Origin: an uncultured Flammeovirgaceae bacterium
Lineage (GTDB): Bacteria; Bacteroidota; Bacteroidia; Cytophagales; Cyclobacteriaceae
Assembly: GCA_946480685.1 (NCBI GenBank)
Contig: CAMLLI010000028.1
Span: forward strand, 1-12,887
Direction of reading: 5' to 3'
DNA: 12,887 nt
Shown here: positions 7,188-12,887 of the stretch, piece by piece
Layout of the letters: each line of letters begins with the position of its first letter
Numbering within the stretch: position 1 is the stretch's first letter
The notes under the pieces: model-generated
Database searches by the model: none
What the model was told of the DNA's origin: nothing
What the model saw: only the letters and a program-made list of their open reading frames with translations
Position numbers and translations under genes: made by a program

Positions 7188-8099
7188 GTGAACAACGAAG
7201 GTAAGAAGGTATTATTCATAGTCAACAAGTATGCAGGTACGGGCTACCAGCCGCAGGTTGAAGGACGCATTGTAGAAGCGTGTGTAAAAAATAACGCGGA
7301 GTGTACCGTTGAATTTACGCAGGCTCCCGGCCATGCGGTAGAGCTTGCCGAAGGAGCAAAACAGCTGGGCTTTGATTTTGTTGTTGCCGTAGGTGGCGAT
7401 GGCACTATTAACGAAGTAGCACGCGGTGCATTAAAAGCATCTATACCTATGGGTATTATCCCGCGCGGTTCGGGCAATGGACTCTCGCGTCATCTCGGTA
7501 TTCCACTCACAGTTGGCCCGGCTGCCGAGTCTTTATTTCAGAGTACGGTGTTGAACATGGATACCTTTACGGTGAATGGCAAACTATCACTGAATGTATC
7601 GGGGATTGGTTTTGACGGACACATCGCCAACCTGTTTGGCGGTAAAACGAAACGCGGACTGGCCGGGTATGTAAAGCTTACGGTGGAAGAGTTCTTCGCA
7701 TTTCAGGAGTTTGATATGGAAGTATCGATCGATGGTATAACATTTCCGAGTCGCGCATTTATAGTGGCCATCGCCAACTCATCGCAGTATGGTAACAATG
7801 CACGCATCGCTCCTACTGCTTCGGTGTGCGACCAGCTATTGCATGTTACACTGGTAAAAAAGGTGCCGGTATACCGCGTTGATTTTGTATATAATATGTT
7901 TACCGGTGGTCTTAGCAACGCATCTTCTTTCTGCGATATGCGGGCTGCTAAATCTATAGCGATCCGAACATCGAAGCCTATAGCCTTTCACGTGGACGGT
8001 GAACCTGGTGGTCATCATACCGAGTTTGAAATTTCATTGATGCCTGCCGCTCTTCAGGTTTTAGTGCCGACAAAAGCGCTTCAAAAAGGAACGCTGTAA
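7188..8099 (+). CDS. Diacylglycerol/sphingoid-base kinase family lipid kinase
   Basis: A 303-residue cytoplasmic kinase of the DAGK-catalytic family (PF00781; YegS/LCB5-like), which moves the ATP gamma-phosphate to the hydroxyl of a lipid such as diacylglycerol or a sphingoid base. Visible motifs: VNKYAGTG (12-19), the nucleotide loop GGDGT (69-73), IIPRGSGNGLSRHLG (90-104), the catalytic-site GFDG (141-144), the C-terminal YGNNARIAPTAS..DQLLHV (201-220) and HVDGE (268-272). The start is GTG at 7188: TGA lies in frame two codons upstream, and residues 6-13 already fit the family's first strand; GAGG sits close before it. The GSGNG form of the second motif resembles sphingosine kinases more than the GTxND of many diacylglycerol kinases, and Bacteroidota do make sphingolipids, but the substrate cannot be decided here. 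The DUF2911 gene follows after 72 bases on the same strand. Confidence 0.93.
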   Translation: MNNEGKKVLFIVNKYAGTGYQPQVEGRIVEACVKNNAECTVEFTQAPGHAVELAEGAKQLGFDFVVAVGGDGTINEVARGALKASIPMGIIPRGSGNGLSRHLGIPLTVGPAAESLFQSTVLNMDTFTVNGKLSLNVSGIGFDGHIANLFGGKTKRGLAGYVKLTVEEFFAFQEFDMEVSIDGITFPSRAFIVAIANSSQYGNNARIAPTASVCDQLLHVTLVKKVPVYRVDFVYNMFTGGLSNASSFCDMRAAKSIAIRTSKPIAFHVDGEPGGHHTEFEISLMPAALQVLVPTKALQKGTL

Positions 8100-8118
8100 A
8101 TACCGTGGGCAGGGTGAC

Positions 8119-8159
8119 ATCGCTGCTGCGATACAATCGTTTAATTACTATATAATTAA
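8119..8159 (+). repeat. Two inverted repeats before the DUF2911 gene
   Basis: ATCGC (8119-8123) pairs with GCGAT (8128-8132) around TGCT, and TTAATTA (8141-8147) pairs with TAATTAA (8153-8159) around CTATA. The second ends 12 bases before the ATG at 8172. They may be a weak processing or termination signal between the two genes, an AT-rich operator, or chance in a 72-base gap. No good TAnnTTTG element is present there, so co-transcription with the lipid kinase is possible. Confidence 0.35.
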
Positions 8160-8171
8160 CCTTACAACCCC

Positions 8172-9305
8172 ATGAAAAAAATTCTAACTGTAGTGATGTG
8201 CCTGGCAGCAGGCGTAAGCGCGTTGGCGCAAAGTATATCCATACCACCCAGTGGCGACAACCAGAAATCAAGCGTTATACAATGGATCGGTCCGGTGGCT
8301 GTAACCATTCAGTATAGCAGTCCCAACGTACATGGTCCGAATGGTGAAGATCGTAAAGGTCACATCTGGGGCGAGCTTGTACATTATGGATTTATAGACC
8401 AGGGCTATGGCACATCGAAGGCTGCACCGTGGCGCGCGGGTGCCAACGAAAATACTACGATCACTTTTTCGCACGATGTAAAGATTGGTGGTGAAAGTAT
8501 AAAAGCCGGCACCTACGGACTTTTTCTCGATGTTGAAAAAGAAGGTAACTGGAACTGGATCTTCTCTACTAATTCAGCGCGCTGGGGAAGTTATTACTAC
8601 GATCCAAAAGAAGATGCACTGCGTGTAAAGACAACTCCGCAGGATGCCGAATATACCGAGTACTTAACCTATAGCTTTACCGATCGTGAAGCAGCCAGCG
8701 CAGTGGCGTACCTGCAATGGGAGAACAAACGTATACCTTTCAAGATTGAAGTACCGAATGTAAATGAACTATATCTGTCGCAGATACGCGGAGAGCTGAT
8801 GGGCAATCGCATGGGCTTTGACTATCAACCGTGGATGGATGCTGCACAGTTTTGCGCTCGTAACAAGATTAACCTTGAAGAAGCATTAACGTGGGCTGAT
8901 AATGCGATCAGTGGTCAGTTTATAGGACGCGAAGATTTTGCTTCGCTGCAAACCAAAGCGCAAGTACTATACGCCATGAATCGCGATAGCGAAGCCGATG
9001 CTGTTATGGGTAAAGCTATCAAACACCCGACTGCGAATGTTACGGAAGTACATCAGTATGGAAGAGCACTGCTCGCTGCGGGTAAAAATGATAAGGCTAT
9101 GGAAGTATTCAAGACCAACCGCCAGCTTCACCCTGACGATAAATTTACTACGTATGTAGGTCTTGCACGTGGCTACTCAGCAACAGGTGATAAGAAGAAC
9201 GCCATCAAGAACTGGGAGATGGCCATCAAAAATATACCGGAAAATCAGAAAGCATTTTTACCGCAGTACGAAGCGGAAGTGAAGAAGTTAAAAGGAGGAG
9301 CTTAG
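8172..9305 (+). CDS. Secreted DUF2911 protein with TPR-like C-terminus
   Basis: A 377-residue exported protein. Residues 1-19 are a signal peptide ending ALA, with no lipobox. About 30-175 match the DUF2911 family (PF11138) of Bacteroidota: YSSPNVHGP (48-56), GELVHYG (67-73), PWRAGANENTTITFS (86-100), and GGESIKAGTYGLFL (106-119). About 235-370 is made of helical repeats of TPR type, with GRALLAAGKNDKAMEVF (297-313) and GLARGYSATGDKKNAIKNW (330-348). The predicted place is the periplasm. The biochemical role of DUF2911 is not known; the TPR part suggests binding of another protein. It lies 72 bases after the lipid kinase on the same strand and its stop codon is inside the loop of the terminator at 9292-9322. 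Its last 18 bases overlap the end of the convergent sensor kinase gene. Confidence 0.88.
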   Translation: MKKILTVVMCLAAGVSALAQSISIPPSGDNQKSSVIQWIGPVAVTIQYSSPNVHGPNGEDRKGHIWGELVHYGFIDQGYGTSKAAPWRAGANENTTITFSHDVKIGGESIKAGTYGLFLDVEKEGNWNWIFSTNSARWGSYYYDPKEDALRVKTTPQDAEYTEYLTYSFTDREAASAVAYLQWENKRIPFKIEVPNVNELYLSQIRGELMGNRMGFDYQPWMDAAQFCARNKINLEEALTWADNAISGQFIGREDFASLQTKAQVLYAMNRDSEADAVMGKAIKHPTANVTEVHQYGRALLAAGKNDKAMEVFKTNRQLHPDDKFTTYVGLARGYSATGDKKNAIKNWEMAIKNIPENQKAFLPQYEAEVKKLKGGA

Positions 9306-11234
9306 TGCTCCTTCTTCTTTTTCCATATAGGCCTTTTGCAACTGAAGGCTGAACGTAAAGGTTGTTCCTTTACCCTCCTGGCTCTTTACACCAATAGAGC
9401 CTCCGTTGTGTTCTATAAATTCCTTGATCAGCAACAAACCTATACCAACACCTTTCTCCTGGTTGGTACCGAGCTTGGTAAAATGGGTTTCAGCATTAAA
9501 GAGTTTCACAACATCATCGGCTGCTATACCGACACCAGAGTCGGATACCGAGATGTTCATATACCCTTTGTCTGTTGTATGCGATATAGTAACAAGACCT
9601 TTATGTGAGTTGAACTTGATTGCATTGGACAGCAGGTTGCGAAAAATCATGTGCAGGTGATTTTTATCTGCGCGAACATGCAGATCTTTTTCAAGTTCGT
9701 TTACAATCGTTACATTTTTGCTGCGTGCAGTTTCATCATACAGGGCTATAATTTTATCAGCAACTTCTTTGGCACATATAGGTTCTATATTTACCTGCAA
9801 TCCTTTTAACTGCGATTGCGACCAGTATAGTAAATTCTCCAGGTTCTCCTGCACGGAATCCAGGTTCTGTTTGAGTGTATTGGACGCATACTGAAACTCT
9901 TCCTGCGTAAGCCCGGTATCTTCCACCAAATTCATTAATCCCCGCAGGCTCGCCAGCGGTCCGCGTAAATCATGGCTGATGATGGAGAATAATTTACTCT
10001 TGGTCTCATTCATATTGCCCAGCTGTAACGCCTGCAACGCTATCTCACGGTTCTTCTCGGCTAATTTATCGTGCGCGCGTTTTTTGATCTGGTTGTTATA
10101 GATCAACACAAACACGATGATGAGCACCAGGGTAAGACAGCCGAATGAAAAGTATATCCATACCCGCTGGTTGTTGATCTCCTCCTGTTTCAGTTCCGCA
10201 TCTTTCGTGAGCAACTCAATCTGCGTTCCTTTCATTTCAGAGTCAAAGCGGGCTTGCTGCAACGCGAGGTATTCGCTGTTCTTCTGATCGTATAGTGAAT
10301 CGTGTATTAACTGATACGCTGTTTGATATTCGAGCGCTTTTGAATGATTGCGTTTGGCAAGAAAGGCGTTCGACATTAATTTATAGGTGCTTTCCAGTTC
10401 ATCCTGGTAGCCATATTTTTTGGCGAGCGCTACATTTTCAAAAAGATACTTCAATGCAAAGTCGGGCTGGTTGCGTTCCAGGTATAGATGACCAATTCTG
10501 CGAAGTACGGAAGCTTCGTGGTATGTTTTATTATCGTTACGGGCAAGCTGCAGCGCCTGACTGAATTTGATCAGGGCATTGTTATAGTCTTTCTTGTATA
10601 CATCTATATCGCCCAGCACGCGTAGCACAGCACTGCGCGTATATTTATCCTCAACGTGTTTACTTGCTTCATAGGCACGCTGCGAGAAAAGTATAGCAGA
10701 ATCGTATTGATTATTACGCAGGTGTACATACGCTATATTTGCCAGTGTACGCGCTGCTGTAGCATGATCGCCAATAGCCTCGTTAAGTTTATAGGCACGT
10801 CTGAAATAATTATTGGCCTGTGCAAAAAGCTTTTGTTCAAAATATATAGCGGCTATACTGTTGATGCTGCGCGCCATGGTGGCGGTATCAAATTGCAGTT
10901 CGCTGGTTTGCAGCGCATCAACCGAAAGCTGAAAGGCTTCTGAAAGATTACCGAGGCGATAGTATATCCACGCCAGATTTTCCTGTGCAGGGGCGAGACC
11001 AGCCTGGTAATTCAAACTGCGGGCGAGCTCATACGCCTGCTGTGCATAGCGAAATGCTTTGGTATTGTTCCGCTCACGCAATGTGGTAACAAGACGATTG
11101 ATGTGAAGAACCTTTGTACTATCGTCTGGATCATGCTGAATAGTATATTCCAGACTATCCACAGACTTATACTGGCACAATGCCACTAATGGTAGTAATA
11201 AAAAGGTTATTAAGGTAACAGACCTTAGGTGCAT
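9288..11234 (-). CDS. TPR-containing sensor histidine kinase (second copy of the architecture)
   Basis: A 648-residue sensor with the same layout as the kinase at 2310-4244. Residues 1-20 form a signal sequence (MHLRSVTLITFLLLPLVALC); the C20 context VALC is a poor lipobox, so a plain signal peptide is more likely. About 35-310 are TPR repeats, 315-355 a coiled coil, 359-379 a membrane helix, then HisKA with H421 (SIISHDLRGPLASL), N-box FRNLLSNAIKF (531-541), G1 DSGVGI (565-570) and G2 GVGIGL (595-600). The periplasmic TPR part likely detects a protein or peptide partner; the kinase is cytoplasmic. No response regulator lies beside it. G425 stands where phosphatase-competent HisKA kinases have T or N. 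The 3' end overlaps the DUF2911 gene by 18 bases and uses the same hairpin as terminator. The upstream operon ends at 11342-11380, so a separate promoter should lie between 11235 and 11341; I could not place it. Confidence 0.92.
   Translation of the reverse strand: MHLRSVTLITFLLLPLVALCQYKSVDSLEYTIQHDPDDSTKVLHINRLVTTLRERNNTKAFRYAQQAYELARSLNYQAGLAPAQENLAWIYYRLGNLSEAFQLSVDALQTSELQFDTATMARSINSIAAIYFEQKLFAQANNYFRRAYKLNEAIGDHATAARTLANIAYVHLRNNQYDSAILFSQRAYEASKHVEDKYTRSAVLRVLGDIDVYKKDYNNALIKFSQALQLARNDNKTYHEASVLRRIGHLYLERNQPDFALKYLFENVALAKKYGYQDELESTYKLMSNAFLAKRNHSKALEYQTAYQLIHDSLYDQKNSEYLALQQARFDSEMKGTQIELLTKDAELKQEEINNQRVWIYFSFGCLTLVLIIVFVLIYNNQIKKRAHDKLAEKNREIALQALQLGNMNETKSKLFSIISHDLRGPLASLRGLMNLVEDTGLTQEEFQYASNTLKQNLDSVQENLENLLYWSQSQLKGLQVNIEPICAKEVADKIIALYDETARSKNVTIVNELEKDLHVRADKNHLHMIFRNLLSNAIKFNSHKGLVTISHTTDKGYMNISVSDSGVGIAADDVVKLFNAETHFTKLGTNQEKGVGIGLLLIKEFIEHNGGSIGVKSQEGKGTTFTFSLQLQKAYMEKEEGALSSSF
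9292..9322. terminator. Terminator shared by overlapping convergent genes
   Basis: AAGGAGGAGC (9292-9301) pairs with GCTCCTTCTT (9307-9316) over 10 bp with one G-T pair, around the 5-base loop TTAGT that contains the TAG stop of the DUF2911 gene. On the plus strand CTTTTT (9317-9322) follows; on the minus strand the stem runs into TTTT of the kinase's final codons. It can end both transcripts, and both reading frames continue into the stem. Confidence 0.68.
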
Positions 11235-11341
11235 AATGCAGTAAAGTATGTTGCAACTACGGAATGTTAGGCTTCACTTTCTGAAAAAAATAGACTAAAA
11301 ACCTACATGTGACTTTTCATCAACAAATTGTCAGGAAAGAC

Positions 11342-11380
11342 AAAAGGCTGCCTCCGCTAATGGGAAACAGCCTTATTTTT
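11342..11380. terminator. Intrinsic terminator after the SusE-like gene
   Basis: AAGGCTG (11344-11350) pairs with CAGCCTT (11368-11374). On the minus strand the stem is followed by TTTTGTCTTT, fitting the end of the SusD/SusE-like transcript, whose last stop codon is at 11404. On the plus strand ATTTTT follows, so it may also block antisense transcription from the right. The 17-base loop is longer than usual. Confidence 0.68.
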
Positions 11381-11403
11381 AAGCTTTTGTTATCAAACCT
11401 GAC

Positions 11404-12330
11404 TTACTTCTTGGTGAACGTTAGCGCACAATCGAAGCCTCCGAAACAAGCTGCGTTCGGGTATCTGACATTAACTGTAAACTGCGCGTCATCCAGATCA
11501 TCGTATAGTCCGGGACCGAGGTCCTCGATACTGGAAGTTGCTACATCCACATTACTTCCTCCTCCACATCCTAATCCTATACTTTGAGTTTGTACAAATA
11601 CGCGACCACACGTCAGGTCCAGGTCAAAGCCTATACCGGAGAATACATTGTCTTCATCGATCGCCCATGTACCGGTAAATGTACGCTGCACCGGGTTGCC
11701 TGCTACGGTGGCGAGTACTACATCGCCAGAGAAAAGTCCGCAGTCGTCTGTAACGGTATAGGTACCGGTAAACGGAGATGATACCGAGCACACCATCGGG
11801 AAATTGAGCTGCCCGGTAAAGCTGGTAGTAGCTCCGGAAGGGAAGTAAGAATTTTCAGTATTGATATATTTCTTACCACCGAGATCAAGTGTATCCGGAT
11901 ATACTTTCCCATTTTCGAGTTCTACTACATTATATATAGTAAATACATCACCACCACCCAATGAAGTCGGATCAACACCGGTAGCACTTGCAAATGCCGA
12001 CAGCGGAACAGTAATTTTAGTAGTACCATCATTCTTAATCGTAGCACCGTCAATCTCAGCAAGATTAAATCTCCATGTGCGTGAGTTGTTCAGGAACTGG
12101 TATAGTTCTACCACTACATTTACCTTCTTGATATTGTTCGTTTCCGAATACATGGTAAACGTTATACTCGGGTCGCTATCGGCCAGGTTAAACGATGTGG
12201 CATTCGGTATCATGCGGAAGTTAAATCCCACCTCCGATTCGTCTAAGCCCAGTTTACCCTGCTCTTCGCAGGCAAACAAAACGATGAGGCCAAGCAACAT
12301 CCATGAATATAGTATCTTCTTCATAATCAT
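11404..12330 (-). CDS. SusE-like outer-surface lipoprotein
   Basis: A 308-residue lipoprotein (306 if translation begins at the second ATG, 12324). The signal peptide ends in the lipobox LFAC with C21 as the lipid-bearing residue, and the next residues are EE, an acidic stretch like the signals that send Bacteroidota lipoproteins to the cell surface. About 33-150 look like a beta-sandwich region with LGGGDVFTIYNVV (124-136), a pattern I know from lipoproteins encoded after SusD-like genes. About 181-308 hold six cysteines (181, 197, 241, 255, 295, 301), probably disulfide-bonded outside the cell. It starts 15 bases after the SusD-like stop codon, so both are one operon. Its ligand is not visible; SusE/F-type proteins usually help hold a glycan or other nutrient at the surface. 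Similarity to known families is partial, so the product name is by context. Confidence 0.78.
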   Translation of the reverse strand: MIMKKILYSWMLLGLIVLFACEEQGKLGLDESEVGFNFRMIPNATSFNLADSDPSITFTMYSETNNIKKVNVVVELYQFLNNSRTWRFNLAEIDGATIKNDGTTKITVPLSAFASATGVDPTSLGGGDVFTIYNVVELENGKVYPDTLDLGGKKYINTENSYFPSGATTSFTGQLNFPMVCSVSSPFTGTYTVTDDCGLFSGDVVLATVAGNPVQRTFTGTWAIDEDNVFSGIGFDLDLTCGRVFVQTQSIGLGCGGGSNVDVATSSIEDLGPGLYDDLDDAQFTVNVRYPNAACFGGFDCALTFTKK

Positions 12331-12345
12331 TTCTTTTAAGTTTCA

Positions 12346-12887
12346 TTACTTCATCCAGAATGGTTTAGCGTCATTGCTGGTTACTACTTTCTGTGCCGGA
12401 GCATTGCTGTTCACGGCCAGGTTGTTGGTTGGCCAGGGGTATGCAAACGGGAACTCTTTGGTGCGAATCGTAAAGCTGAGGTTATCAGTATTACCATCGA
12501 ACAGTAAAGGGAAACCGGTTCTCCTATAGTCAGTATACATATCAACACCCCATCCGAAACTTGCTATCCATTTTTGAGTCATGATATGTTCAAGTTTACC
12601 AGCATCATCAGCGGCATCGTAAGCAGTGAGTACAGCATTTATATAGTTATCGCGTGTTGTCGTGGTGATTACCGGTGCACCTGCCGTTTCAGCGATCTCA
12701 TTTACTTTGGCAAACGAAGCGCGCATCGCATCGCGGAACGCAAGTCGTGCATCGCCTGTAGCTGTATTGGTAAGAAATAACTCAGCTTGTATAAATTTAA
12801 CCGCATAGTAATTCAACATTCGCTGAGGTGTTTGCGGATAACCATTGAAGTTGGAAGCGCCTCCGTTACCATCATCATATTTACCAC
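12346..12887 (-). CDS. SusD/RagB-like nutrient-binding outer-membrane protein (C-terminal part)
   Basis: The frame runs off the right edge, so only the last 179 residues are visible; the first visible residues are GKYDDGNGGASNFNGYPQTP, before the internal ATG at 12819, which is not the true start. The segment LEHIMTQKWIASFGWGVDMYTDYRRTGFP is the signature of the SusD-like_2 group (PF12771), where the end of the TPR-like fold is followed by the WTEWRRTGYP-type block, and the EFPFAYPWPTNN stretch before the C-terminus is also usual. Such proteins form a lid on a SusC-type TonB-dependent transporter and capture the substrate. Their gene normally follows the transporter gene, which would be right of the window on the same strand. 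The SusE-like lipoprotein gene follows after 15 bases. The substrate cannot be told. Confidence 0.9.
   Translation of the reverse strand, partial: GKYDDGNGGASNFNGYPQTPQRMLNYYAVKFIQAELFLTNTATGDARLAFRDAMRASFAKVNEIAETAGAPVITTTTRDNYINAVLTAYDAADDAGKLEHIMTQKWIASFGWGVDMYTDYRRTGFPLLFDGNTDNLSFTIRTKEFPFAYPWPTNNLAVNSNAPAQKVVTSNDAKPFWMK

Noticed and set aside
11861..12529. 222-codon plus-strand frame across the SusE/SusD-like genes
   Set aside because: It is antisense to two clear genes, crosses their junction, and its sequence is low-complexity without any family pattern.
1..12887. Mobile element, prophage, CRISPR or defence island
   Set aside because: No transposase, integrase, terminal repeats, spacer-repeat array or nuclease gene; the YopX-like gene alone is not enough.

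Overview
The window looks like chromosomal DNA of a free-living member of the Bacteroidota, most likely a cytophaga-like lineage. Three things point there: the tail of a SusD-type outer-membrane lipoprotein gene followed by a partner lipoprotein gene; hybrid histidine-kinase-like sensors of the signal peptide / TPR / coiled coil / one membrane helix / kinase type; and promoter elements of the TAnnTTTG kind instead of the sigma-70 -10/-35 pair, best seen before the acyl carrier protein gene. Base composition is moderate and no foreign block stands out. I saw no rRNA, tRNA, CRISPR, transposase or integrase.

Layout. Positions 101-2158: a LacI-family repressor gene (minus strand), divergent from a complete myo-inositol oxygenase gene (plus strand), with a near-perfect CG-centred 18-bp palindrome in the gap that is a good candidate for the repressor's operator. 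Positions 2197-2290: two consecutive hairpins, the second an evident bidirectional terminator. Positions 2310-4244: a TPR sensor histidine kinase (minus). Positions 4306-5010: about 700 bases in which I recognise no gene. Positions 5078-6433: a NtrY-like membrane histidine kinase (plus). Positions 6572-8099: an acyl carrier protein (plus), a small YopX-like protein (minus) and a diacylglycerol/sphingoid-base type lipid kinase (plus), very tightly packed. Positions 8172-9305: a secreted DUF2911 protein with TPR-like C-terminus (plus), overlapping tail to tail with a second TPR sensor histidine kinase at 9288-11234 (minus). Positions 11342-12887: terminator, SusE-like lipoprotein and the C-terminal part of a SusD-like protein, both minus strand; the expected SusC-type transporter gene would lie beyond the right edge.

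How it fits together. The left end reads as an inducible unit that oxidises myo-inositol to D-glucuronate; genes for later steps would be outside the window to the left. The right end is the tail of a nutrient-uptake (SusC/D-type) operon. Between them are three histidine kinases with no response regulator gene beside any of them, and three genes touching lipid metabolism or the cell envelope. I did not find a defence system or any other clearly undescribed system; the most notable items are the orphan kinase group, the divergent stand-alone acyl carrier protein, the GSGNG-type lipid kinase, the overlapping terminator at 9292-9322, the unexplained 0.7-kb gap and a strong excess of the word [C/G]TATA[C/G] across coding and non-coding DNA.
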